From assembly GCA_013286045.1 (NCBI GenBank), contig JABDGM010000034.1, forward strand, positions 1,236-41,234: a DNA stretch of 39,999 nt, written 5' to 3'. This stretch comes from Planctomycetota bacterium. Its GTDB lineage: Bacteria; Planctomycetota; Planctomycetia; Pirellulales; Lacipirellulaceae. Below the pieces are notes generated by a model. That model saw nothing but the letters and a program-made list of their open reading frames with translations, had not been told where the DNA came from and ran no database searches. Within the stretch, counting starts at the first letter, position 1, and each line of letters starts with the position of its first letter. Below are positions 23,235-31,412 of the stretch, one piece after another. Made by a program: the position numbers and the translations under genes.

Positions 23235-24842
23235 ATGTCTCACATCATACTCGCTGCTGTAGACTCATCGCTCATTGTGGGCGGAATCATTTTGGCACTT
23301 CTGGTCGCGATCGCGTTCTTCACGCTGCTCATCGTGCTGAAAGCGAATTACAAGCGTTGCTCCAGCAACCAGGTGCTCGTGATCTTTGGGCGCACAACGA
23401 AGGGCGAAGCGGCGAAGACCGTACACGGCGGGGCGGCGTTCGTGTGGCCGCTCATTCAGGATTACAGCTACCTTAGCCTCGAGCCAATCCAAATTGAAAT
23501 TCCGCTCCGCGGTGCGCTCTCGATGGAGAACATCCGCGTCAACGTGCCGAGCGTGTTCACCGTTGCAGTCGGCACGCAGCCTGACGTGATGACTAATGCC
23601 GCGATTCGGTTGCTCGATTTATCGACCGACGACGTCCGCAAGCAAGCGGAAGAAATCATCTTCGGCCAACTGCGGCAGGTGATCGCCTCGATGCGGATCG
23701 AGGATATCAACCGCGACCGCGAAACGTTCCTGCAACACATTCAGAATTCGGTCGAGCCGGAGCTCAAGAAGATCGGCCTCGTGCTGATCAACGTGAACAT
23801 CACGGATATCCAGGACGAGAGCGGATACATCGACGCCATCGGCCAGAAGGCGGCATCGCAAGCCATTCAACAAGCGCGTGCGGACGTGGCCGACGAAGTG
23901 AAGCAAGGCGAAATCCGCGTCGCCGGCGCCGAGCGCGACAAAGTCGTGCAAGTAGCCAACGCGACCAAAGAGCGTGAAATCGGCACGCGTCAGGCAAGCC
24001 GCGAACAAGCCGTGCGCGTGGCGGAGCTCGAAAAAGAACAAACGGTCGGCGAACAGACGGCGGCTTTCCAACGCGATGTCTCGGTGAAGGAAGCCGAACA
24101 GGCGAAGCGTATCGCGGTCGCCGAAGCGAACGCTCAAGCCGTGAATGGTGAAAACATCGCCGATGCAAAGATCGCTCAATCGCAAGCCACGTTGCTCGAA
24201 CAGAAGGCCGAAGCGTACGAACGCGGCGAAGGTCGTAAGCGCGAAGCCGAAGCGGCGGTCGTGGAAATGCAAAACCGCGCCATGGCCAAAGCGGCACTTG
24301 CCGAAGCCGAGCGAGTCGAAGCGGAACAACGAGCCAAGCTCGAGGCGCCGGCCAAGGCGCAAAAAGCACGGATCCTGGTCGACGCAGAAGCCGAAGCCGA
24401 AAAACGCAAGCTGGAAGCCCAAGGCGAAGCTTCTGCGATTTATGCCAAGCTGGAAGCCGAAGCTCGCGGCCAGTATGAAATTCTCGCCAAGAAGGGCGAG
24501 GGCCTGAAGCAAATCGTCGAAGCGTGCGGCGGCGCTCAGCAAGCGTTTCAACTGATGATGCTCGAGCACCTCGACAAACTAGCCGAGACGAGCGCGAAGG
24601 CCATCAGCAATATCAAGTTCGATAAGATCATCGTGTGGGAAAACGGGGGTGCGAACGGCCGCTCGAACACGGCAGACTTCCTCCACAAAATGGCCGGCAC
24701 CCTGCCGCCGATGCTGCAGGTGATGCGAGATATCGGCGGCGTCGAAATTCCCGAAAGCCTTGCGAAACTCGTCGGCGAAGACGACAAATCAACTGCGACG
24801 AACGCTCAGGCCCACGCGCCTGAGCACGTCGCTGCAAAGTAA
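23235..24842 (+). CDS. Flotillin-like SPFH-domain protein (YqiK/FloT type)
   Basis: A 535-residue membrane-anchored protein. A single N-terminal transmembrane segment (residues 10-34, IVGGIILALLVAIAFFTLLIVLKAN) is followed by an SPFH domain (about 38-200: QVLVIFGRTTKGEAAKTVHGGAAFVWPLIQDYSYLSLEPIQIEI, NVPSVFTVAVGT). The domain includes LINVNITDIQDESGYIDAIGQKAAS, a flotillin signature. Residues 200-430 are a long Ala/Glu/Lys-rich coiled coil with EAEAEKRKLEAQGEA-type repeats. The tail from about 450 has IVWENGGANGRSNTADFLHKMAGTLPPMLQVM. GGAG lies eight bases before the ATG. With the NfeD-like protein it should form membrane microdomains that scaffold other membrane proteins. Confidence 0.95.
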   Translation: MSHIILAAVDSSLIVGGIILALLVAIAFFTLLIVLKANYKRCSSNQVLVIFGRTTKGEAAKTVHGGAAFVWPLIQDYSYLSLEPIQIEIPLRGALSMENIRVNVPSVFTVAVGTQPDVMTNAAIRLLDLSTDDVRKQAEEIIFGQLRQVIASMRIEDINRDRETFLQHIQNSVEPELKKIGLVLINVNITDIQDESGYIDAIGQKAASQAIQQARADVADEVKQGEIRVAGAERDKVVQVANATKEREIGTRQASREQAVRVAELEKEQTVGEQTAAFQRDVSVKEAEQAKRIAVAEANAQAVNGENIADAKIAQSQATLLEQKAEAYERGEGRKREAEAAVVEMQNRAMAKAALAEAERVEAEQRAKLEAPAKAQKARILVDAEAEAEKRKLEAQGEASAIYAKLEAEARGQYEILAKKGEGLKQIVEACGGAQQAFQLMMLEHLDKLAETSAKAISNIKFDKIIVWENGGANGRSNTADFLHKMAGTLPPMLQVMRDIGGVEIPESLAKLVGEDDKSTATNAQAHAPEHVAAK

Positions 24843-24905
24843 TTGCGGCCTCGCGAACATGCCTGTTGTTGCTAGTTTGCAAGTGGAGTGACTACAACTG
24901 GGTAT

Positions 24906-26492
24906 ATGCCCATTGATCGTAGGCACTTTCTGAGGCTCGCGCCCGTTGCCGCCACTGTATTTTGCCCAACGTTGCTTGCGGCGGACGACGACGAGTCGCA
25001 GCCAGCAACGATTTCCAATGGCCGCGCCCCTTCACAGCTTCGCGTTCTAATGACCGAGGCGGATGGATCGCCGCTCGATAAAGATCGCGCTGCCACGCTA
25101 TGCGCTCGCGATTTGGCGAACGATCCGCTGCCGCTAAAGATCGTCCGTGCCAGCGGCCGAGCGCGCGTTGAATTGCCTAAAGAGCCAATCCAGATTTCCT
25201 TGCGCCTGAAAGTCTCCGGCTTTGGCGAAGTTTTCTGCTGGGCGGATAACGAGGGCCGCGGCTACACCGAGCCCGGAAATATCGACTTCGTCGCCCATGC
25301 TGCTGCCACACGCTTGCGGCGCGTTCGTGAAATTGAAACGCTAGCGCGGCGCGAGGGTGCAGTGATCGACATCGCAACCGAAACGCTCCTCCGCGATGCT
25401 GCCCAGTCAATAAAAGATACGCCGACCGCCTACGCCGCCCTTGCTGCAGGTTTGCACGCCGGCGAACAGCTCACGCTCGCGCGCGCTCGCAACCGCATCG
25501 CGAAGCTCGCGAAATCTCGCAAAGAGTTTTACTTCGGTTGCATGATCTCCGGCTACGACCACTTGGGGCCAACATTCGAACAGCGCGTTCGCGACCGCTT
25601 CAACTTTGCCACCGCCAATTGGTACACCTGGGGCAACGAAGAACCGGTCGCCGATCGCATCAACTACGCCCGCATGGACGCCTCGCTCGCCTGGTGCAAA
25701 TCCCACAACATCACGCCAAAGGGATTCGGCTACTGCTACATGACGCGCGGCGCTACACCGGAGTGGTTGCGCTCCTGGTCTTTCGAGCAGATCTCGCCGG
25801 AGTACGAACGGGTCGTCGAGGAAACGATGCGTCGCCATCCCGATCTGCAATACGCAGAGATCATCAACGAGGCGCACGACAAATCCAACCTTTGGCGGTT
25901 GTCGCACGAACAGATTCTTGAAATAACGCGCAAGGTGTGTGCCGCGGCGCGCAGAGGTTCGCCGACCGTAAAACGGCAGATCAACAACTGCTGCCTGTGG
26001 GCTGAATACGTGCGCACGGCAAACAGCGATGGCTCGCGGCGTTGGTCACCCCACCGATACATTGCAGACTGCATCGCCACCGGCACCGAGTTCGAAGTCA
26101 TCGGCCTGCAGCTGTACTATCCGCAAGTCGACCTTATGGAAATCGAGCGAATGCTCGACCGCTTCCGCGCGTTTAACAAACCGCTGCACATCACCGAAAT
26201 CGCCACCGCTTCGGCAGATGGTCTCGACCCAGCCAGCATGCGCCCGAAGACTGCGGCTCCCGGCTGGCACGGCCCTTGGAGCGAAGCGACACAAGCCGAC
26301 TGGCTCGAAGCGATCTACACGATCGTCTATAGTAAGCCCGAGTTCGAAGCGATCGGGTGGTGGGACCTGACCGATAATCCCGGCCACTTCTGGCCGCACG
26401 GAGGCTTGCTTAACGCCGATCTCGCGCCCAAACTCGCGTACGCCCGCTTGGGCGAATTGCAAAAGTCATGGGGTGTCGCACTCGGAAGCTGA
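24906..26492 (+). CDS. Tat-exported glycoside hydrolase, GH10 xylanase-like
   Basis: A 528-residue exported enzyme of the GH10 (endo-1,4-beta-xylanase) type. The N-terminus PIDRRHFLRLAPVAATVFCPTLLAA is a twin-arginine signal (RRHFLR). About residues 30-200 form an N-terminal domain with LRLKVSGFGEVFCWADNEGRGYTEPG. The TIM barrel follows: FYFGCMISGYDHLGPTFEQRVRDRFNFATANWYTWGNEEP, a GH10-like opening. LQYAEIINEAHD carries the acid/base Glu (about 322), and HITEIATAS the nucleophile Glu (about 431). GWWDLTDNPG matches the GH10 WxxxD region. A GTG at 24888 is in frame, but the ATG at 24906 gives the normal Tat leader. It lies 63 bases after the flotillin gene. Substrate specificity is uncertain, because the barrel is divergent. 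Confidence 0.87.
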   Translation: MPIDRRHFLRLAPVAATVFCPTLLAADDDESQPATISNGRAPSQLRVLMTEADGSPLDKDRAATLCARDLANDPLPLKIVRASGRARVELPKEPIQISLRLKVSGFGEVFCWADNEGRGYTEPGNIDFVAHAAATRLRRVREIETLARREGAVIDIATETLLRDAAQSIKDTPTAYAALAAGLHAGEQLTLARARNRIAKLAKSRKEFYFGCMISGYDHLGPTFEQRVRDRFNFATANWYTWGNEEPVADRINYARMDASLAWCKSHNITPKGFGYCYMTRGATPEWLRSWSFEQISPEYERVVEETMRRHPDLQYAEIINEAHDKSNLWRLSHEQILEITRKVCAAARRGSPTVKRQINNCCLWAEYVRTANSDGSRRWSPHRYIADCIATGTEFEVIGLQLYYPQVDLMEIERMLDRFRAFNKPLHITEIATASADGLDPASMRPKTAAPGWHGPWSEATQADWLEAIYTIVYSKPEFEAIGWWDLTDNPGHFWPHGGLLNADLAPKLAYARLGELQKSWGVALGS

Positions 26493-26544
26493 TAATTAGG
26501 GGGGCTCGAAACAAAACTTATGTTCATTTCATAGGATCAATCGA

Positions 26545-27135
26545 ATGGATCACGGTATGTGGTACAGCATGTTTCATCTGGGTCTACCGGTCATAGAAAA
26601 GATGTTGCGGCCGGTTTTTGTTTACGTATTTCTCATCATCGGGCTCCGCATCGCAGGAAAGCGCGAGCTCGCTCAGCTCAATCCGTTCGACCTGATCGTA
26701 CTGCTGACGCTCTCGAACACCGTGCAGAACTCCATCATCGGAGACGACAACAGCGTGACCGGCGGTATTCTCGGCGCCAGCACGCTACTTGCCGTTAACT
26801 ACTTCCTAGTACGATTTCTCTACGGGCATGAACGTTGGGAACGACTCATCGAGGGCAACTGCGACGTCCTGATCGAAAACGGCAAAGTGCAGGAAAAAAA
26901 CTTGAAGCGAGAACTGCTTACGACCGCCGAGTTAGAAACGGCCGCGCATCGGCAAGGATTCTCGTCGCTGAAAGATATCGATCGCGCAGTGTTGGAAATT
27001 GGCGGTTCGATCTCGTTCTTCGCCAAAACGCCAACTCCAGAAGGCTCACGCCACGAGGAACTGCTCGAGCACCTCGCACAACTATCGAAAGACGTGGCCG
27101 CCTTGAAGAAAGATGCCACTGGGTCTGCCCGCTAG
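26545..27135 (+). CDS. YetF/DUF421-family membrane protein
   Basis: A 196-residue inner-membrane protein. Segments at about residues 20-37 (LRPVFVYVFLIIGLRIAG), 48-66 (FDLIVLLTLSNTVQNSIIG) and 72-91 (GGILGASTLLAVNYFLVRFL) are hydrophobic. The core GLRIAGKRELAQLNPFDLIVLLTLSNTVQNSIIGDDNSVTGG is the DUF421 signature. The soluble C-terminal part has IEGNCDVLIENGKVQEKNLKRELLTTAELETAAHRQGFSSLKDIDRAVLEIGGSISFF. A short coiled tail (HEELLEHLAQLSKDVAALKKD) ends it. The ATG at 26545 lies 52 bases after the GH10 gene. Function is unknown for the family; some members are linked to spore or stress phenotypes. The next gene starts seven bases after its stop. Confidence 0.9.
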   Translation: MDHGMWYSMFHLGLPVIEKMLRPVFVYVFLIIGLRIAGKRELAQLNPFDLIVLLTLSNTVQNSIIGDDNSVTGGILGASTLLAVNYFLVRFLYGHERWERLIEGNCDVLIENGKVQEKNLKRELLTTAELETAAHRQGFSSLKDIDRAVLEIGGSISFFAKTPTPEGSRHEELLEHLAQLSKDVAALKKDATGSAR

Positions 27136-27142
27136 TTCTCCC

Positions 27143-27397
27143 ATGAGCTTCCAAATCGTTTTCTGGTCGATTGCCGCGGTTGCTGTGCTGATCGTCCTCC
27201 CGATCGTGAGGATCTGGGGCATAGTCGATCACCTCCGCACTCGCGCCAGCGAGCGCCCAGGTTCCGGCGGCATTTCCGCGGGCATCGGCGCGGCGATGCT
27301 AGAAATCAACCGGTTGGTGGCGCGGCCGTCAGTCGAGCATCAAATCGACGCAGAGCACGCCACACTCGCGCGCGAAGACGACAGCGGAACAGGTTAG
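27143..27397 (+). CDS. Small single-pass membrane protein
   Basis: An 84-residue protein. Residues 2-24 are one transmembrane segment (FQIVFWSIAAVAVLIVLPIVRIW). The remainder is soluble and polar, with a Gly/Ser stretch (PGSGGISAGIGAAML) and an acidic tail (HQIDAEHATLAREDDSGTG). The ATG at 27143 lies seven bases after the YetF-like stop, which suggests translational coupling; the in-frame upstream start lies inside the previous gene. No named family is recognised. It is likely cotranscribed with the YetF-like gene. Confidence 0.6.
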   Translation: MSFQIVFWSIAAVAVLIVLPIVRIWGIVDHLRTRASERPGSGGISAGIGAAMLEINRLVARPSVEHQIDAEHATLAREDDSGTG

Positions 27398-27879
27398 CCT
27401 CCGACGCATCGATACTTCGATGGTGCGGGGGGGCGCAAGCACCACCCTACTTTAGGGGTAATTTGACGGGTTCAACTACGCCCAGTACTCTAAAAACTAT
27501 CAGGCCTTCGGTCTGACTTGGATTTCCGGGCGGAACAACCGGATAGAGAATTGGCTAATGATTGCGATCCTATTTTACGCGCGTGTTTTAGCCCGCACAT
27601 TCGCTCTATCAAAAGACGCCTCTCCAGTCCGACGCGAACGCCTCGGAAATCGTAGCGAGACAACTCGCCATTCCCGCCTCCTTTTGATCGCGATTACCAA
27701 GCGGTCAAACCCCGCCCTTAACCGATTGGCTGCCTAGTCGCGGCCCCATTGCAATCCCACCGATTAACCGCCAGTTACGTGCGCGCCCGCGTACGTCAGA
27801 GCGACTTTTACGTCAGCGTTTAAGCATCACTTAAGTTTTTAGTTCTGTATCACTTCATTGAGAAAAAGAGGAGAGTCTA
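27398..27879. other. 482-bp non-coding region upstream of a PEP-CTERM gene
   Basis: No gene is supported. GGTGC-GGGGGGGC-GCAAGCACC (about 27424-27445) and TCAGGCC-TTC-GGTCTGA (about 27500-27516) are small hairpins of REP-like look. Closer to the gene, TACGT occurs three times: TTACGT (27775), GTACGTCAG (27791) and TTACGTCAG (27808), 16-17 bases apart. GAGGAGAG just before 27880 is a strong ribosome site. Confidence 0.45.
27775..27816 (+). promoter_or_regulatory. Three TACGT(CAG) direct repeats, possible operator
   Basis: TTACGT, GTACGTCAG and TTACGTCAG start at 27775, 27791 and 27808. The roughly 16-17-base spacing is about one and a half helical turns. They sit 65-105 bases before the PEP-CTERM start, where an activator or repressor would bind. 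The factor is not known. Confidence 0.3.
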
Positions 27880-28605
27880 ATGAGAAGCACCCTGACGATC
27901 GCATCACTTACGCTTGCCTTCGGCATGCTGGCAAACGGTGGAAGCGCGGCACCGGTCAGCGTTGATGGCGTTATCGGCCCTGAGTGGACCGGTATCACCC
28001 CGGTAAGCGTTTTGTACGACCCCACTGCTGATGAAGGCAACTTCGGCACCCCGACGAACAAGAATAAATACGGCGCCTACTCGATTTACACCCGCGGCGA
28101 TGCCAATTATCTCTACGTCGGCCTTTCCTCCGGCGCGAACTATCTCGGCGGCCTCGATTTCGCCAATCTGTACTTTAGTACTGATCCCGCCACCGTCGGA
28201 TCCAACCTCGGTTTCGAAACCGAGAATAACCTGGCGTTTGTTCCAGGTGTGTTCACCGGTGGCCCGGCGAACGATGGGCACTATCCTTACACGGCCGGCG
28301 GGGCAGATATTCACTACGCCGTTACACCCGGCATTGTCGGGACTTCGCCTAGCGTGATCGAATTCGCTGTGCCTTGGCAAGTCTTCACGAACAATACATT
28401 GGGCATTCCCGGCCTTGTGCCATCGACGACCAACGTCCGACTCAATTTGAGCCAGTCGTTCGGTTACAGCGTGGCGGGCGGCGCTGCTGATTACGGCACC
28501 ACGCGATTAGGCGTTGTCAGCCTTCCCGTCCCCGAGCCAACTTCAATGGCGTTGATGGGTTTGATCACTCTTGTTGGACTGATGACGGGCCGCCGTCATC
28601 GCTAG
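27880..28605 (+). CDS. PEP-CTERM sorting-signal protein 1
   Basis: A 241-residue exported protein. The signal peptide is residues 1-23 (ASLTLAFGMLANGGSA). The body is beta-rich (VSVDGVIGPEWTGITPVSVLYDP, DANYLYVGLSSGANYLGGLDFANLYFSTD, YPYTAGGADIHYAVTPG) and resembles a DOMON/CBM9-like or similar jelly-roll fold. The last 25 residues are a PEP-CTERM signal: VPEPTSM, hydrophobic ALMGLITLVGLMTG, then RRHR. That signal is processed by exosortase-type enzymes at the surface; none is in the window. GAGGAGAG lies six bases before the ATG. A strong terminator follows at 28646-28692, so this is a single-gene unit. Confidence 0.93.
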   Translation: MRSTLTIASLTLAFGMLANGGSAAPVSVDGVIGPEWTGITPVSVLYDPTADEGNFGTPTNKNKYGAYSIYTRGDANYLYVGLSSGANYLGGLDFANLYFSTDPATVGSNLGFETENNLAFVPGVFTGGPANDGHYPYTAGGADIHYAVTPGIVGTSPSVIEFAVPWQVFTNNTLGIPGLVPSTTNVRLNLSQSFGYSVAGGAADYGTTRLGVVSLPVPEPTSMALMGLITLVGLMTGRRHR

Positions 28606-28645
28606 TTGAGCAGGACTGCTACCTATCCAAGCCGTAGAAAACGAG

Positions 28646-28692
28646 AGCCGTGCTGCATTGCGAACAATCGCGACGCAGCACGGCTTCTTTTT
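28646..28692 (+). terminator. Intrinsic terminator after PEP-CTERM gene 1
   Basis: AGCCGTGCTGC (28646-28656) and GCAGCACGGCT (28675-28685) form a perfect 11-bp stem, followed by TCTTTTT. It ends the PEP-CTERM transcript 40 bases after the stop codon. Confidence 0.9.
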
Positions 28693-28708
28693 GATTCGGA
28701 GTGCGTCG

Positions 28709-29296
28709 CTACTTCACCTGATCCTTCAAATCGTCCACATCTTGCTGCGCCTTTTCGACGCGCTTCTGTTGGCGCTCGTAGGCCTGCGCCTCAGGCATCG
28801 TCGCCAACTTCTCCTCTAGCTTCTTCGCCTCAGGCGTGCCAGGAGTGCTGATCTTCGTCATCACCTCTTTCGCCTTTAGCACAGGACCGGTAATGGCGGC
28901 CTGCTGTTCTTTGAACTTCTGCTCACCCGCTACCAAGCCATCGATCGTCTTATCGAGTTCGTCCACCTTCTTGCCGCCGGCCTTCTTTGCATCCTCGCCC
29001 GCCTTGGCAGCGTCTGGCGTTGCGGGCACCGTCATCGTTGGGTCTTCTAGCACTTTCCCCAAACCGGCCAGCGCGGCGCTCGCAGATTCGTCCGGCGTCG
29101 TCCCGGCGATTTCTTTGCACACTTCGTTCGCCGCCCGAATGCGCGCCGTATCATAAGCCGGCCGCAAGTTATCGAGCCGCTTCTGCGCTCGATCCAAATC
29201 CTTCACAGCCTCGTCGTACTTTTCTTTGGCAGATTCGCCAGCGCACCCGGCGATAAAAAACGCACACGCGAGCAAAACCAAAAACGAGCGCCACAT
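28709..29296 (-). CDS. Lipoprotein with long helical (coiled-coil) body
   Basis: A 195-residue lipoprotein. The lipobox IAGC places the lipidated Cys at residue 18, after FLVLLACAFF. The rest is almost entirely helical and charged, with heptad-like stretches (EKYDEAVKDLDRAQKRLDNLRPAYD, KKVDELDKTIDGLVAGEQKFKEQQA, QAYERQQKRVEKAQQDVDDLKDQVK). It resembles small planctomycete coiled-coil lipoproteins of unknown role. The ATG at 29296 has AAGGA seven bases ahead; an in-frame start further up lacks one. It converges on the PEP-CTERM gene with the terminator between them. It is likely anchored in the inner or outer membrane and spans part of the periplasm. Confidence 0.82.
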   Translation of the reverse strand: MWRSFLVLLACAFFIAGCAGESAKEKYDEAVKDLDRAQKRLDNLRPAYDTARIRAANEVCKEIAGTTPDESASAALAGLGKVLEDPTMTVPATPDAAKAGEDAKKAGGKKVDELDKTIDGLVAGEQKFKEQQAAITGPVLKAKEVMTKISTPGTPEAKKLEEKLATMPEAQAYERQQKRVEKAQQDVDDLKDQVK

Positions 29297-29459
29297 AGAA
29301 AAATCCTTGCCGAGACGAAAGCGAGAGCCCACGCGAGCCGACGGTCTAGTATAACAGCCGGGCGTCGTTTTCAATCCCGTAGAGATTGAATCTGCGCGCT
29401 TTTCATCGCGCTGCGAACCGCATCAGTCGCGAGGACGTGTCGGCTCGCATCTCGCCCAC

Positions 29460-30509
29460 TTAACGGCCAAGAAGGCCGCCGGGGACTTCAGCAGAGGACA
29501 GGTGGAGTTGCGCCGACACGCCGGCCTCGTTATGCCGAATTGCCATCCGCCCGCGAACATCGGCGACATTCGATTTCTGCACGATTTCGCCACACCGTGG
29601 AATGGTTCCAAACCCCGGCGTCGGCAGGCCGGCTTCATCTTCCCGACTGTACAACGCTAGCCGCTGGATCGCTTCGTAGCCGTCTGCGTACGCATCGTTG
29701 AAAACTGCCGATGACACGCGGCCATCTTCGATCGCGTCCAAAACAATTTCGCTCGTATCGAGTGCGATGATCGGAATGCGTTCGGCTTCCGGCTGAGAGG
29801 CGGCGGCCGCGATTGCCGATTCTGCCGCTTCGACATCGAATGCGACTATCAATGCGACCTTCGGATTGCTCAACTTCGTGGCCCCATTCGCATCTGCACC
29901 AATCGAAACGGTGACCATCGAATAAGGCCCGGCGCTCTCGGCATATCGGGACCAACCCTCTTGAAATCCAACTATCCGCTGTCGAACGATTTCACTTTGG
30001 CTGCTCGGAGCAGCAGTGGTCAATAGCATGATCTGGCCCGCGTGCTCGACTTTACAACGCGCAAACCAAGCGGCCTTGGCGCCCGCGCCAATCTGATCGA
30101 ACCCGATGTGACACAAGCGCTTCGAACCCTCGGTGTCCTTGCCCAACGTCACCAGCTTCGTGTGTTTTGCTACGTCATTGATAAGCTCGACTTGGGAAGC
30201 AGGATCCTCTGCCGAGATGGCGATGCCGTCAAAATCGGCCGCGCGGATGCTTCGCACATACTCCGATTGTTGCTCCGCCGTCTGATTGGAAGCGGGTGCT
30301 TCAGTCCGCAACTCAACGCCAAATTCCTTCGCGGCCGCGCGAGCGCCCACTAAGGTACGCTGCCAGGGCTCGCCGGAGACACTGCTAATCATAAGCACGC
30401 GCGGCTTTTCTTCGTTCGTATTCTTTACGAACGTGTTCACGGCATATACGCCACATACCAAGAACACCGTGGCCACGGCCGCACCGGCGATAGCACTGAA
30501 TTTGGTCAT
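29460..30509 (-). CDS. Orphan periplasmic substrate-binding protein (sugar ABC type, Peripla_BP_4-like)
   Basis: A 349-residue protein. Residues 6-25 are hydrophobic (AIAGAAVATVFLVCGVYAV) and act as a signal or membrane anchor; there is no proper lipobox. The body has the two-lobe type I periplasmic binding fold: VLMISSVSGEPWQRTLVGARAAAKEFGVELRTEAP, RAADFDGIAISAEDPASQVELINDVAKHTKLVTLGKD, HIGFDQIGAGAKAAW and ALIVAFDVEAAES. IIALDTSEIVLDAIEDGRVSSAVFNDAYADGYEAIQRL follows. The fold matches ribose/galactose-type binding proteins and LacI-type sensors. No permease, ATPase or kinase gene lies nearby, so it may feed a distant transporter or sensor. AGGAG stands nine bases before the ATG. Confidence 0.85.
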   Translation of the reverse strand: MTKFSAIAGAAVATVFLVCGVYAVNTFVKNTNEEKPRVLMISSVSGEPWQRTLVGARAAAKEFGVELRTEAPASNQTAEQQSEYVRSIRAADFDGIAISAEDPASQVELINDVAKHTKLVTLGKDTEGSKRLCHIGFDQIGAGAKAAWFARCKVEHAGQIMLLTTAAPSSQSEIVRQRIVGFQEGWSRYAESAGPYSMVTVSIGADANGATKLSNPKVALIVAFDVEAAESAIAAAASQPEAERIPIIALDTSEIVLDAIEDGRVSSAVFNDAYADGYEAIQRLALYSREDEAGLPTPGFGTIPRCGEIVQKSNVADVRGRMAIRHNEAGVSAQLHLSSAEVPGGLLGR

Positions 30510-30761
30510 CGTAATTAACTCCTGGATCTCGATGGCAACGCGGAGAGGATTCCGTGCGTTGCCTTACGGGCACAGGCCCGTGCAATTCGCAGCGCAAAAT
30601 CCGCGAAGAGAACAGGCTTGCTCCCCCGTATTCGCCGCCGGACGGTCAATCTTTGCCCGGCGCGAAAATATATCTGGGGCAGCTAGATACGGGACCTAAC
30701 TTGGCCTGCTATTAATACACGGGCCGGCCGCGATTCTTTCACTAAAAATGCGGTGGCACCG

Positions 30762-31301
30762 CTATACGTGCGGCCAAAATGCTTGCACTAAAAAAACGAC
30801 CCCGACCACCCCCGCAAGCAGCGAAAGGTACCAGAACGACTGCCGGCGCGTTAAGACGGCGATCGCCACGACCGCGATGCCGAGGTGAAACAACGTCACG
30901 CCCCGCTCAATCCCTTCATGCCGCGCGAGGCTCGATTCCGAGGACGTCTCGCGGTATTCCGCCTGCTCTTTCAGCGCGTCCAAATCGTGTTCGTATTCCT
31001 CGAGCTTACTGCGGTCTTTCTCGGCGCCTGGTTTGTCGAGCGCGGCGAGTAACTCCATCTTGGTCCGCAGCACGCTGGCCTTGATGCTTTTCCCCTGGTA
31101 CTGACCCCAATGATCGTTAGCCTGGATTTGGTCGCGGCTCGACTCGGTCAAATATCGATTCGACAACTCGCCGCTGATCGCCGCCAACGCGGCCAATAGA
31201 GCCGCCGTTCCCGCCGCCCAATTGATCCATTGATGGTGCGACTCCCGGGCCCGCTCCAGAATATCCTCATGAATTTGTTCCGTCGGGGAGTCATCGGACA
31301 T
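30762..31301 (-). CDS. DUF4337-family membrane protein
   Basis: A 179-residue protein. Transmembrane segments lie at about residues 28-46 (WAAGTAALLAALAAISG) and in a C-terminal hairpin at 138-176 (VTLFHLGIAVVAIAVLTRRQSFWYLSLLAGVVGVVFLVQAFW). The middle is helical and charged (NDHWGQYQGKSIKASVLRTKMELLAAL, KLEEYEHDLDALKEQAEYRETSSESSLARHE). NDHWGQYQGKSIK is the DUF4337 signature. AAGGA stands eight bases before the ATG at 31301. It stands alone, divergent from the coiled-coil gene at 31413. Family function is unknown; the structure suggests an oligomeric membrane protein. Confidence 0.85.
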   Translation of the reverse strand: MSDDSPTEQIHEDILERARESHHQWINWAAGTAALLAALAAISGELSNRYLTESSRDQIQANDHWGQYQGKSIKASVLRTKMELLAALDKPGAEKDRSKLEEYEHDLDALKEQAEYRETSSESSLARHEGIERGVTLFHLGIAVVAIAVLTRRQSFWYLSLLAGVVGVVFLVQAFWPHV

Positions 31302-31400
31302 GGATTCGTTCCTTCTTTCCGTTTACCGATTTCGAATTTGCCGTCAGCATATTAGACTACCAAGCCTGTTTCTGGCCATCGGTCAAGCTGCGAAACCTGT

Positions 31401-31406
31401 TATAAT
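31401..31406 (+). promoter_or_regulatory. Perfect TATAAT box six bases before an ATG
   Basis: TATAAT at 31401-31406 is a consensus -10 box. The ATG begins at 31413, so the expected transcription start coincides with the A of the start codon. No Shine-Dalgarno fits in the six bases between. The -35 region shows no good TTGACA at the standard spacing. Confidence 0.5.
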
Positions 31407-31412
31407 TCGAGT

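Noticed and set aside
23619..24569. Minus-strand frame of 316 codons opposite the flotillin gene
   Set aside because: Phe/Leu/Arg-rich antisense shadow of the Ala/Glu/Lys coiled coil, a common artefact.
27721..27760. Sigma-54-like GG-N10-GC before PEP-CTERM gene 1
   Set aside because: Only the dinucleotides match; the TGGCAC and TTGC cores are absent.
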